The notes beneath the pieces are model-generated. The model did no database searches. It had not been told where the DNA came from and saw nothing but the letters and a program-made list of their open reading frames with translations. Below, piece by piece: positions 47,865-58,999 of a stretch of DNA of 64,000 nucleotides (positions are counted from its first letter, which is position 1; every line of letters begins with the position of its first letter). The stretch is from Holothuria scabra (lineage: Eukaryota > Echinodermata > Holothuroidea > Aspidochirotida > Holothuriidae): contig CM074193.1 of the NCBI GenBank assembly GCA_037179385.1, forward strand, positions 44,049,082 to 44,113,081, in the 5' to 3' direction. Made by a program: the position numbers and the translations under genes.

Positions 47865-48470
47865 ATTTGCTATTTTACATAGACAGGCACGTAAGTAGGT
47901 CTAAGCGACTTATCAGCTTGACGGACGTGTATTACTGCAGCATACACTTGATTAGATTGGCTGCGACAAATGAGACGAACATATTCAAAACCTGCTATAA
48001 GGGTAAGTTAAGTAAGCGGGTTTCACAAAGCAAATTGTTCTGTTTCGAGTTTAACACCGACGTAGAAAGGGGACCACGATAGCCCCCTCCCCATCGAATT
48101 TCGGATATGATTTTTTTCTTCTTTTGTAATGAAACAAAACTATGACTTCAAATGTTGCACCCGTATCTAAGGGTACTGAAATATTCAAAATATCCTCAAA
48201 GGGGGAGGGGTTGCCCCTCTCTTTTCTCAGAGGGGAAGGTGACCCTCCCCTTTGAAACACCCCCATGCCCCATAATGCAATTAGCAACATTCTATGAAAA
48301 ATATTCCAAACTACGCCAATGAATTTTCACTTTGTTAAATTTAGACTGATGGAATCCAGCTAGTCTTACTTTTACAAAATGCTTTTAGTCTAATCTAAGC
48401 TTTTCAAATATGTTTCAAATCAAAGTTTTGTATTGGAGTAATAGAGAGTGTATTTTCTTATCTTGGTAGT
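47865..48470. other. Unassigned stretch
   Basis: A C/G-rich patch at 48060-48275 (GGGGGAGGGG, CCCCTCCC) may be DNA-transposon debris. No gene recognised. Confidence 0.35.
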
Positions 48471-48483
48471 GAAACGTTCATTC

Positions 48484-48771
48484 CATGGGCGTCCGCAAGT
48501 AAGGGCAGGGGGGCACTTGCCCTCCCCCCCCCCGAAAATCAAAAATTTGAAAAAAAACGTATAAAAATCAAAGCAAAAACCCGAACAAAACGTGTATGTC
48601 AAGTTTCTATGCCAAAAATAGTCTTTAGAAATGCCATATCCGGTGATTTGGGAGGCATTTTGGGCTGAAATTTTCAAACGGTTTCATGTCAATTCATGGT
48701 GACTCGGAGGTTTTGCCCCCGTCTAGAAATTTTGCCCCCCCCCCCCGAATTTTTTTCTGCCGACGCCCGTG
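48484..48771. mobile_element. hAT MITE with perfect 8-bp target-site duplication
   Basis: GTTCATTC flanks both sides (48476-48483 and 48772-48779). The terminal inverted repeats are CATGGGCGTCCGCA on the left and CACGGGCGTCGGCA on the complement of the right end, with poly-C tracts just inside each. An 8-bp duplication and C-rich subterminal sequence are diagnostic of hAT elements. It is 288 bp long and non-coding; the minus-strand frame across it is an artefact. Confidence 0.9.
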
Positions 48772-48784
48772 GTTCATTCAAGTC

Positions 48785-50370
48785 TAAGGGTCGATGATCG
48801 AATGAAGCAACATCGGCTTGCGGTTCAATGTGTTGGATCAGGGAGTTATTAGCACAGCTCTCTGGTAATGGCGTCGTGCCCTTTAGGCGGAAACGGCACA
48901 CTCAGTTCCTCTAAATCTAAATTGTATGAAAAAAACATTTGAAAGTCCTACACATGTCGAAAACTAGGAAAATGTTAACAAGTTCAAACACGGTAACAAT
49001 TATCGTCACGGTTACATGGTTATATCAAAGTCCCTCATCCCCAAGTTTGCGCCCTCAAAATTTAGTTCAGCACAACGCCAATGCTCCCGGTGAAATGGTT
49101 AAAAGTAGGGCAGAGGTCGCGCTGAGGTTACCGTAAAAGAAGACTGATTTTCGATGTGTATACGAAGTCGGAAGGACCTTTTCGTGTAGTACAAGGACGA
49201 TCGAGGCTTAATCCAAGTGACTTATGAGGCCTCTCTGCGGGGACGAACAGATTTGCAAACAGCGCTTGCAAATCAGCGCTTTGGCAGCGGACGTCTATCT
49301 GATGCAGACGTCGTCTTGAAACCAACCTTGCAAAGACAGCAAAATGTGTATGTCGGTTGTGGCTTTGGAATTTAGCAACTTATATCTTACCGGGACCGTA
49401 CTCCTGCGGAACAGGATCACTGGACAACTGCCCCATGAGATTTCGGAATCGTAAGTACACCACGCGGTAAGTGATGGCGACGCCGGCTCTACTATAAGGC
49501 CCAGTTTGAACTGCAAAGGGGTTTTATAGACTGCGACACTGAATACATACAAAGAGCATAAGCTGCATGTGAATTTGCAGTAAGCAAAATAAAATCAAAC
49601 ACAATAACATGGTCATCTATCTTAAACCAACACGTCACAACACAAAGCTACAAGTAGATTTTATGGCTGATGTGTATGTAAAACCTCGAAAATAGAAACC
49701 CACTTCAATGTAAATTTTGCACAGTTGTTCAAATTAAATCCCAGAATACGTCTGCCTAGGGTATCCTACATTAAATTCCTGCATTCACATCATTTGCAAT
49801 CAACTAAATGTATTATCTTTACCATAGCATTTTCGATTCACTAATGATTACTATGAATTTTGTCTTTTTTATGCATCTTGGGTTGTTCTAATTACCATTA
49901 CTGATCCCTCCAAAAGTAAATACGTCACAGTGTTTAACTTACTTTTTACATAACTATAGAAAAAAAAACTTCTTCCGCAAATTCTAGATCATCTTTTTCA
50001 TCACATTAAGTCCTTTTGAGCCAAACTGCTGCTCACTCCTACGTACCGCATTATAAGTTTATTCGTGAACACAGCAAAAGGAATTTTCTGACGTTATGTG
50101 CCCTGATTTCTAAAGCTAAAGATTTAAAAGAATCTCCCGTGGAACGCCCACTTGGCCTATTTCTAAAAATAAATTGTAAGCGAGACTTAAGTGATATAGC
50201 TACGTGGAATGTACCCACGTGATACTGAAATTTCATGTGTAGATGACACGAAAATGAAACAACTTGTCCTCACAAGCGGAACAGCGTACCCAAAGAGGTA
50301 GTAAGATATCAAGAAGCTGCAATGACAATATGGGGACAGAAAAGGTCGTGACGTAACGTTTTCCAGCCGT
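48785..50370. other. Unassigned stretch, partly GC-richer
   Basis: Sequence at 49130-49520 is richer in G and C, with inverted GCGCTTGCAAATC/GCGCTTTGGC words, but yields no recognised protein or element. Frames at 50016-50236 on both strands are unsupported. Confidence 0.35.
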
Positions 50371-50374
50371 TTAA

Positions 50375-50902
50375 AGTGTACCTCAAGTCAAAAAATTCAA
50401 AAATATATATTAAAGACAATGAAAAATAAATTCTTACAGTCCAACTCCCATCTTCATAGGACATTCCTGAGCTGAGATATAAAATGTTGAAATTAACTCA
50501 CTCAAATCAAAATAGTACATTGCGCAATAATTTGTGATGTCATTCTTGTACTACTCAAATTACAATCTTTGTATTTCTTTCTTTTTCCTAACGTTACTGC
50601 TCCTTATGAGATGATGTAATTAATTAAGCTCTCCTTGTGCAACATGCTATGCAGGCAAACAGGAAGTGTTCAAGGTCATAAAAAACATTTTTAATTTTAG
50701 GGGGAAACAAAGCATGTTATGTGAGTCGTACAACAAGAAAGTCACAAATTATTGAGCAATCGACAAATTTCTTTAAAGTGAATAAACTTCAACATTTTAT
50801 ATCTCAGCTTAGGAATGTCATATGAAAATAGGAGTTGGACTGTTAGAATTCATTTTGCATTCTCTTAAATATATTTTTGAATTATTTGACTTGAGGTACA
50901 CT
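50375..50902. mobile_element. Long-TIR MITE family G, copy 1, TAA target site
   Basis: Terminal inverted repeats over 100 bp long begin AGTGTACCTCAAGTCAAA on the left and read the same on the complement of the right end. They extend through TACAGTCCAACTCC to AGATATAAAATGTTGAA. TAA stands on both sides (50372-50374 and 50903-50905). A TAA/TTA duplication points to PIF/Harbinger-type mobilisation (inference). The interior holds GCGCAATAATTTGTGATGT and no ORF. Confidence 0.85.
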
Positions 50903-50948
50903 TAAATATTTAAGAGAACGTTGTGATACTAACAATAAATGATTGTTT

Positions 50949-51260
50949 TACTCTAAAATCAAAAGAATGAATTAAGTACAAATTGTGAATTCACTCCATT
51001 AGAGCATTAATTCACTCCAAGAAGAGTGAAATTTACTCCAGGAAGAGTGGAATTCCCTAAAAGAGGGCAACACCATTTTTATTCTTGATGGATTGCCTAC
51101 AGTAAACACTCTTAAAAAGATAGTGACCATTGCAGTTACTAGTGGAAGAGATAATTTTCACTCTTTCTGAAGTAAATTTCACTCTTCTTGGAAAGAATTG
51201 ACACTGTAATGGAGTGAATCCACACTTTTCACTCTGTAAGACATAACCAGTTTCATTCTT
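50949..51260. repeat. GAGTGAA palindromic repeat, copy 4
   Basis: Both arms are present: left AGAGTGAAATTTACTCC-type units, right TTTCACTCTTCTTGG and GGAGTGAATCC units, around a centre with GTAAACACTCTTAAAAAG. It starts about 45 bp after MITE G copy 1 ends. Confidence 0.75.
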
Positions 51261-51385
51261 TTGACTTTGGAGTGTAATTTGACCATGGAATGTAGAGTAT
51301 TTAATAACTGCACTAAACGCTAAAAGGGGTTTCTTCTATTAAACCTCAACATCGTCTTACCCAAGTTGGGTATGGCTCCTAAGGC

Positions 51386-51537
51386 CATAGGCGTACGGGG
51401 TGAGGAGCAAGAGCATTTTTGGCCCGAATAATGTCACCGTTCATCATATTTTGCCCATAATTTGACCGAATAGATCAACTAATTCTGCCCGAATTGGGAG
51501 GGCGAATGCCCCCTGCACTCAGCTTCGTACGCCTATG
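51386..51537. mobile_element. hAT MITE, 152 bp
   Basis: Terminal inverted repeats CATAGGCGTACGGGG on the left and CATAGGCGTACGAAG on the complement of the right end. The flanks CCTAAGGC (51378-51385) and CCTAAGAC (51538-51545) match at 7 of 8 positions, a slightly decayed 8-bp target duplication. No coding capacity. Confidence 0.8.
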
Positions 51538-51549
51538 CCTAAGACATTT

Positions 51550-52228
51550 CGGGTGGTCCACTTTTACTTATTCTAAAGTGTACATCCATAGATCCTTTCC
51601 CGAGTAACAACTACAAAGGATTGTGGGATACCCTTTTGATGTGCGTCCTGGTAGCTTGTAAGTAAAAACTTCTTTCAGAAAAACGAATGTAGCACTAGGA
51701 TTCACTTGCAAAAGATTGAACAAAATTACTGAAAGTTTTAAGGAGGCCAAGTTATCATCTACGTTGACAAGTTGACACATTGATTGAAGTTTGTGTGCCA
51801 GTGACTGAAAAATTGGAGAGACGTTAAAGGTTAAATTGTCATGTTCTTTAGAAAAATAAGTAATTTAAAACTTTTGGAATCATTATTCCAACCTTTCCAT
51901 GTTAAATGATAGAGTCATTCCTCCTTGTTCCATATATTTTCGCTGTTTTCCCTTCTGTGTGTAACGTATATATTTTACCATGGTCGGTCAGTTAAACTAT
52001 AACCTCAGTTCTAAATCTTGTTTTTCGATGAGTGCCCCGAAACTTGACCAGAACTCATTACATTAGATCCGGTGAGGTTCTTGATAGCTTCTTAATCTTC
52101 AGAAAGCAACCAATAAGTTACTCTGACAATCGTCCACAAAAATAGCTTCAAGGTAGTTTGATCGACTTAATCGTGAAACCGTGTCAACGAAGTCGTTTCT
52201 TTAGTTTAACAGGGTTTATCCAATTTTA
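51550..52228. other. Unassigned stretch or intron
   Basis: No repeat recognised. If the exon at 52230 is real this is the end of its upstream intron. The minus-strand frame 51568-51780 is unsupported. Confidence 0.3.
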
Positions 52229-52229
52229 G

Positions 52230-52347
52230 ACCGGAGGATGAACTCCTAGCTGAGCCTTGTGTCACTGATTCAGAAGAGAAAACCTACTGGACGAGAGTAA
52301 AATCTGGTATAGAAGATGGATTTGAAGAATATTTCACGGAAGTATAG
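52230..52347 (+). CDS. Candidate terminal exon of an unidentified gene
   Basis: A pyrimidine-rich tract ending TTTATCCAATTTTAG at 52229 is a good acceptor. After a split codon the frame reads PEDELLAEPCVTDSEEKTYW and on through KSGIEDGFEEYFTEV to TAG at 52345-52347 (38 codons). The peptide is strongly acidic, like an unstructured C-terminal tail. AATAAA at 52404-52409 lies 57 bp after the stop, suiting a short 3' UTR. I do not recognise the protein. The preceding exon must end with two bases of a codon, and the candidate exon at 47749-47858 does not fit that phase. Confidence 0.42.
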
Positions 52348-52403
52348 GTAGTAAATAGAGACACAGGAATGGTATTAATGCAGTAAACGTGTGATCTAGA
52401 CGT

Positions 52404-52409
52404 AATAAA
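52404..52409 (+). terminator. Polyadenylation signal AATAAA
   Basis: Canonical hexamer 57 bp beyond the stop codon of the candidate terminal exon. In AT-rich DNA the hexamer is common, so it supports the exon only in combination with the acceptor and open frame. Confidence 0.35.
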
Positions 52410-52771
52410 AGAAGATAAAAATCAACTTGCCAGTTCGGGAAAAAGATCTTCTATTTCAAATCAGTGATACCAAATTAGGTCAGATAGAGGTACCCCAACA
52501 CTCAAACAATGAACTCGATAGTCACATTAACATATAAAGAAATAAGTCAAATATGATGGCCTAATGTGATGAATCGATTCAGACACCGTTTTGAATAATT
52601 TATGTTTTAATATAACAACGAAGTTAAAGTACTATCTAGCCTTGGTAGTTACAGTTGCCATTGACTTTCCAGTTGCAACCGCATAGCATTACTTCAACTC
52701 GATAAAGTTGTATCATTAAGCTCAGCAGGTCTGGCCTTTTAAGCCGGGTATAGAAAAATCCAAGTAGTAAG

Positions 52772-52950
52772 TGGAGGTGGCCATTGATGGTGTCCTTCAG
52801 CCTTAAATTGCCTTAATTTTATTCAGTGATGTTGAGGGAATCAATTATTCATTTATTGTGCACTCTTTCATGTAACAGTAGAGCAAAGAGTTTTAAAGAT
52901 TAAAGCTAATGGGCCCTAGCTATGTCCGAAAAAAAATCAGGCCATGACTT
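52772..52950 (+). mobile_element. MITE family E, copy 4 (most diverged)
   Basis: Keeps GGCCATTGATGGTGTCC at the left, CAGTGATGTTGAGGGAATCA in the middle, and GGGCCCTAGCTATGTCCGAA plus ATCAGGCCATGACTTG at the right, each matching the other copies with substitutions. Confidence 0.55.
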
Positions 52951-52989
52951 GACCATCAGGATTCGTCTATAATTAGCATTGTAAGTCAA

Positions 52990-53685
52990 GTTCCGTAATA
53001 AATAACTAAAAAATAAATAAATCTTGAGTTTTGTGTTGTCCTGACTTGTAACGCTTGTTATGCATATTTTCAACAAAAAAATGTCTGGTCACGATCTGAA
53101 AACCGAATTGAGCCATTAAGGCCTCACTCATGAAACAAATCATGTGTATGTAGGATATAGAGATTATCTAATTTTGACCATTTGTATTTATTGTGTAGAA
53201 AACTTGAGCTTTGAAAAAGCTGTTGAATCTCATTAACCAACTTAATGAGCTACTTGAAGCTCTGTACAGGTTTGGCCTTTCAGCCGAGCTGGTATAAGTT
53301 ACCTTGGTCGTAGTAGCTGGTACTAAATCAAAAGTCATGGCTGTACAAATCTTATCTTATTTTGTATGTAGATAAATATTTTCCCGGCGGGTAGGCTTAC
53401 CCGTTCCACAGACCTCTATCAACTTTGAGCATAATTCGCCAAATTATTCGAGGATGTGGAGGTCATTATATAGGTTAAGACATGATAACTTTATAACTTT
53501 TGCGGGTAGCTTCGTTAACAGATATTTTTGCACAGGGAAGATCGTATTACTTTTCGTTCACATTGCATCGATAAAAGTCATGCTAAGAATGATACTTAAG
53601 TAATGCTTAAGTCTTAATCTGAAATTCGATTTACAATCTTTGAATAGAAATTAATAAGTCAGTTCGGTAATTCGTTTCGGCATGG
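52990..53685. other. Unassigned stretch
   Basis: No gene or repeat recognised. Near 53273 GGCCTTTCAGCCG echoes 52733 (GGCCTTTTAAGCCG), a possible short repeat edge. Confidence 0.35.
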
Positions 53686-53692
53686 AATTGTG

Positions 53693-53802
53693 TAGCCTGC
53701 GGAGCGGACGAAGTCTTTTCGTTCAGCTCATCGCTACGAAAAACCTGTCTGGAGGGACGAAGCATAAAGGGGGATGCAGTCACAGAGACGCTACGCAGAC
53801 TA
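53693..53802. mobile_element. Small MITE-like element with TAGYCTGCGKAGCG ends
   Basis: TAGCCTGCGGAGCGG on the left and TAGTCTGCGTAGCGTC on the complement of the right end form imperfect inverted repeats around 110 bp that are GC-richer than the surroundings. No target duplication is evident. Confidence 0.45.
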
Positions 53803-53804
53803 GT

Positions 53805-54815
53805 TATTGTGGGGCACAACGTGGCATATATGGTACAATCCGAGCTCCTCACATAGTGTAGGACATTTGGAATTTGGAATACGTGTTGTAGGTGCCATGG
53901 GATTGGTTTGTTTATCGCGACGATTCGGAGGATCTGAGCATGTGCATAACCACCAAACCGCATTACCGAACTTGCTTATTGGTACACGCTTCAAACGATC
54001 TGTAAAGCAAGCAACAAGGTTGAACTTGTTTCCGTTATGGAAGTACGGATAGTTTGGGGAGATGTGAACTGTTAAACAAGGAATATCCTAAATGCCTAAC
54101 GATAACCTTAATCCCTGACCAAATCCCTAACTCTAAAAAAAAGATATAGGCTAATAGATAGAATACAATGACAACAGCTAATCAAGGAAGACCTTGTTAA
54201 GCAGTGAGCGTCTATCAGATAGTTTGTTTGTAGTGACAGATAACCACATGCTATTTGTTAAAGTGATGACTTTTGGCAAGTCTGAAATGTTATGATGTAC
54301 AAATCTGAGACACACAAATTGAATTATTTCCGCGATTTCTGTGATACAAGCATCAGCAAAAAACTTTTCCAAACCGTACACTGATTATGAATTTAATCCA
54401 CTCAAATTATGTACAACAATATTGTCGGCTTGTTCTGTAAGTATTACCCAGCTCTCAAAGCAGACAAAAAATATGTAAGCCTTAACGGTAGGAGCTTGTG
54501 CAAGCCGCTGGTTCTCCATCTCTATATATTTGACCAAGTTTTTCATAGTACGACATGACTATGGAAAGGTTTCTCTTTAAAGCACCCTAACACACTGTCT
54601 TCCAGAAACTAAGCACATGAAATACATGTAGCAAGCGAGAATAACGCATGCACACCGAAAATGTTGTCAATACGCACGGTAAATAAGGGACGAATGTGCC
54701 GTCGGATCATAGACCTAAGCACGGGCAAAGGTGAATGATCTCAAGTTCACTCTCATTCATTTAGTAATGAAGGCCCTATTGAATCCCGAAAAACCTAGTC
54801 CTAGTTTTCCTATTT
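53805..54815. other. Unassigned stretch
   Basis: Overlapping frames at 53631-54052 on both strands and 54178-54381 (-) have protein-like composition in places but no recognised motif. Confidence 0.35.
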
Positions 54816-54989
54816 CTTATCATCCTTGAACCATTTTCCTCGTGAGAAAAGAACCTGAAAAACTTTTAAGAAGAAACAACGTCAAGGGACATGTAAACAT
54901 ACCTAGAATACTTTCACCGTAGCCACAACTCCCCAAGGAAGATGTCGAAATAGCAGTTAATGAGATCAGGTCGTGCAAAACCTCAACTG

Positions 54990-55235
54990 GTCCTCGCATG
55001 TGTGACTGCCGGTCTCCAACTTCTCCTTGCGAACTCGTCCCCTTGCGAACTCTTGCAGCTTCTTGCAACTTTGAAATGACCGCAGGCCGAGAGAGGACCA
55101 CTTGGGTTAAACTAACCACAAGGACTGGCGGGAGGTCTCAAGAATTTTAAGCATGTTAAAACTTGCGATCTCTTGCGAACATGGTTTGCGAGTTACCACC
55201 TCTTGCGAAATCGCAAACCATTCGTTGCTAAGTGG
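54990..55235. repeat. Cluster of CTTGCGA / GTTTGCGA short repeats
   Basis: CTTGCGA occurs at least five times (CCTTGCGAACTCGTCC, CCTTGCGAACTCTTGC, ACTTGCGATCTCTTGCGAAC, CTCTTGCGAAATCGC), with GTTTGCGAGT in between. This resembles the subterminal arrays of the Harbinger element at 39.5 kb in style, not in sequence. A transposon end is likely, but its terminus was not located. Confidence 0.45.
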
Positions 55236-55448
55236 CATGTCGGATTTAAGTGGGGTCTTCCTTCGTTCAAGATAGATGCAGTAATACTTTTCTATAAATG
55301 AACAAGTGGTATCAATGTGTAGAATGCTAGAAGCATCAGTCCACAATAATATAGCTTAACAGAAAGTCACTTTCAAGCCAGATTCTCAAAGAAACACTGA
55401 ACAAATTACTGTATTGTATGTACCTAGGCTGTTAAAACAAAAGAATGA

Positions 55449-55752
55449 TTTTAGTCAATCTCTAATAGATTGGAAAGTGTGAATTCACTCCATTGGAGTG
55501 ATAATTCAATAAAAAGAGGAGTGAAATTCACCTAAAGATGAGTTAAATTCACTCCAAAAAGGGGGAAAATGCACTGTTTTGAAATTACCTCCAGAGATCG
55601 CTCTTTTTTTTAAGAGTTTTCCTTTTAGGTACTCTATATCAAGAATAAAGCTTTGCACAGAATTTCACTCTTCTTGGAGTGATTTTTTGCTCTTTTGTAT
55701 TGACCTTTAAAGCGTTCACTCTTCGAGAGAGAAAAATTTCACTCTCATTTAA
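55449..55752. repeat. GAGTGAA palindromic repeat, copy 5
   Basis: Left arm GTGAATTCACTCCATTGGAG and AGAGGAGTGAAATTCAC, then GTTAAATTCACTCC. Right arm TTTCACTCTTCTTGGAGTGA and TTTCACTCTC. Centre similar to the other copies. Confidence 0.7.
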
Positions 55753-55759
55753 GGTTGCA

Positions 55760-57720
55760 TGATAGGCGGTTATCACTGGTATTTTATTTCCAAAGAACGG
55801 ACAGGTCTGGAACCTCAGACCGGCTATTTTTTGGTTTTCATGATTGTCTAGACGCAAATAGGAGCAATATTTAACGGCAAATGAGGAAACGAAAGACTTG
55901 CCAAATCAGTGTGAGAAATACATAAAATCTGGATCTTCTGGGCAATTTAAAAAAACTGTCGCCATCGAGAACCACTATAAAAAAAGGAAAGTTACGTGTA
56001 CAAGTTATTTCGGACCTTGAACTTTGGTAAAATATAGATTAGAATAGTAGAGTTTTGGTGAAAGGTAGAGTTTAGATTCGGCAACAGATATCACTATTGT
56101 TAATGCAAACTGTACAATCAATAGGATTGATAGATGAAAAAGAAATGAATAAAACATAAGACAAAACTGATAAAACTGTTAAAGACTACTTTCCGCTTTG
56201 ATATAAAAACCGATGGAAATGTATGAATAAAATGGTTTCCCTCGAACGCCCGCCTGATCGTAATTTTAAATCATAAACTTTTTGCAGGTCTTAAATAGCT
56301 TTCCCGTTGAGGTTTATTGCATTGTGGTAAACAAATGAGAATATCTACAGATCTACATGAAATAGGAGTGATCCCATAAGGAAGCTTATCCATAATTCCA
56401 CGTATGCAACGTGTATTTCATCTCAGTCGTTAGTTATGTATGTATCAACGACAGGAGAAACAAATTAACATTTTAATTACATCGTAGCATGCATTGTCCG
56501 AATGACTTAAGGCCAATAAAAAACATAGAATCATTTCATAGTGATCCTTTAAAAAACAGCTGCACCGTGAAAATCTCAACTGTGTTAAATGTGAAGGGAA
56601 GTAATTAGAATACCCGGGTGTCCTTCCAATGTGACGTAGGAGCACTTAGTTGTGGCCTGGGAATTTTTGTGATATAAGTTTGCTGCCCTTGTGAGAGACT
56701 CAATTTTATCAGAGAAACAAACAGTTTTAGGATTACAGGAAAAGCAATAAAGAAAAAAAATGGCGGGAGGAAACAAAAAGGCTTTTCTTATTATAAGTCT
56801 AATTGTTAGGTACTTCTTTCTTTTGAAGTGACTCTTCCTTTGTGAATTTCGACACAATAGTGTTTTTATAAAGGCATAGCCTTGAGGCAAGTGGCAAGTA
56901 GGCAAGTTGGCCTAATTAAAATTTAAAAACACAAAAGAAAAAAGTGCACAAAAACAAACAAACAAAAAACTCTCACTCTGATTCAGAAGCAGTTCAAATC
57001 AAGTTCATCTCCCGGCAAGGGTGATGAAAATGGTCACCAACATAGCAAAAATAGTATCGGAATGACTTTGATTCCTAATGAGTTGTTGAAGATGAAAACA
57101 AAAGATTTTCCAAAGACATGTATCGACATTTCTTTACCGACAATACAAATTGAATCTTTGGTACACACAGAATATAAGCATTAATAAAAAGGGGAATAAA
57201 GTTTCATACATGCATTTAATAAACTCTTTTGACTTTACAGCCTAAATTTTGTGCACCCTTATCGTTAGGTCCAAAAATCGAGGAGGGGGGGGGGGGGGTA
57301 AATGGAGTGAGTGCGATTTTCCCTCTATGTTCTCAGAAGGTGTGGTATACACAAACACCCTCGCATCATATGCAGATCCACCATTACATATTATCATAGC
57401 ATTTCCCCTTTCGGTTTATTTTTCTCTCGTTAATCTTCTCTTTCCAAATTTGAGGCAAACTTACAGAGACACGAAAAACGGATCCATGATCCCAATCGAT
57501 GCGCAAAATGGGCTCTACACTTTACACGTTTTAAAGTTGAATATTTTTCTACAGCCTCTAACTTACTTGAGGAAAGTCCATGGCATTTTAAAGCCCTTGG
57601 GTTTGGTCATGTTTTGCAATGTCACTGGATATACATGACTACAAAAGTTTAACATTGCGCGAAAGATATGGCTTACCTGTACTTTAGGTTGACTCATCTG
57701 CTCATTGAGTCTCTGAAATT
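55760..57720. other. Unassigned stretch
   Basis: A 14-base G run lies at 57285-57298. The 129-codon plus-strand frame (57249-57638) begins just beyond an acceptor-like TTTTGACTTTACAG but crosses the G run as poly-Gly and shows no known domain, so I do not call it. Confidence 0.35.
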
Positions 57721-57724
57721 GACG

Positions 57725-57850
57725 CCCCAGGTGTTTGATCAGGTATAACATGCATTACGGTACCACACACGTAGGAGTCCCGGGTTCTATTCCCAGGTAG
57801 AGTCATGGCAAAGTCTTTAAAGCTGTATAGTGTGTGACATGTCAGCAAAA
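57725..57850 (+). mobile_element. tRNA-like sequence, probable SINE head
   Basis: TGATCAGGTATAACATGCAT resembles a D-arm/A box (canonical TAGCTCAGnnGGTAGAGC). GTCCCGGGTTCTATTCCCAG about 45 bp later resembles a T-arm/B box. The spacing matches a tRNA. Mutated invariant positions and the lack of a clear acceptor stem argue against a functional tRNA gene. The following AGTCATGGCAAAGTC may be the SINE body. Confidence 0.5.
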
Positions 57851-57854
57851 TGCT

Positions 57855-58745
57855 CTAACTTCACTTGACACTAACGGAGGGAAATTTACTACGTAAAAAA
57901 TGTTGGAATTACTTATGTCAATACCTTTTACGGCTCTCAGTGTATACCTCTTCAAAGTTTGAATGTTTGTTAAACGCGTTGCTTATGCAAATATGATAAC
58001 GCAGAGTGCTGCACAGTGATATTATTTAACCCTTTATTATTTAACTATCTCTTCATTACTCATCAGATAGTTTACGGTTTGGCAATCGATACGGATGATT
58101 TTCAAGGTCGCAATTTTTAACTTCCAAAATAAAACGCTCAGGAAAAACTAATGTAAGTTACAACATTCCTTGAAATGAAGATTGAATAAAAACAGGATAA
58201 CATTAGCTAAATATGGCATGCCCCTCTTATGACATCACAAAATTTGCATACTGAGCTTATGTTTTTCAATGATCGAGTGAAATTCAGGAATTGTGCTGTA
58301 AATTGGTCAATTTTTGACGGATTTTGATCGGAATTGCGACCATTTTCTTGAATTTTGATGTTCACATTGAATATCTAATTTTTTCCTCTTCTTCATGTCA
58401 AACGACCATTAGCTAAAACAACAATTACGTATATTTCCCGAAATGACGTCTTGCCAGTTATGACCTCTAGCCCCTTGAAAAGTTGAAAAACTGAAAAATA
58501 TAGGCGATCTATGAAGTTGATAGTTCAGTTCAGTGTATTTCGTTTATGAGCACATTTACATAGATGCGTAGAAACAAGATGCAACGATGAATTGTAGCCT
58601 AACAGGATGCTAGAAAGACAGTGATATGTGTATCTTAGCTACCAACCTTTAAAGTAAGCAGAAAAAAGAATAACAATACAGAACACTCAACACGTATGTA
58701 TTAAAGCCAGAAGGAACTGGCAAAAGGAGGGGGTTCAATTTGGCT
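57855..58745. other. Unassigned stretch
   Basis: No gene or repeat recognised. Confidence 0.35.
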
Positions 58746-58755
58746 TAAGGCTTAA

Positions 58756-58990
58756 AGGTAAAGAGCAGTCCCCCCAAACTTATTTTGAAGAAAAAGCTAA
58801 ATAACAATCAAAGTATCTTTCCTTACATTTTATGACTTTACTATTGCATATTCAAGGTAAACCAAGCAGTTATTTCTGGTAAATTTGACATTTGAAGAGA
58901 AAAAAACATTGTCACATGACTCCCAACAGCCAATCATGAAACTGGACAGTCTACTACACTTCTTCAATTTGGGCTGACTGCTTCTGCCTT
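58756..58990 (+). mobile_element. TTAA-type MITE family P, copy 2
   Basis: TTAA flanks both sides (58752-58755 and 58991-58994). Ends are AGGTAAAGAGCAGTCCCCCC and, on the complement of the right, AAGGCAGAAGCAGTCAGCCC. It matches 2349-2590 over its length, including ATTGTCACATGACTCCCAAC and AGCCAATCATGAAAC. Confidence 0.72.
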
Positions 58991-58999
58991 TTAAGCAGA

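Noticed and set aside
57249..57638. 129-codon plus-strand ORF after an acceptor-like site
   Set aside because: Crosses a 14-base G run as poly-Gly and has no recognisable domain; the open length is not decisive alone.
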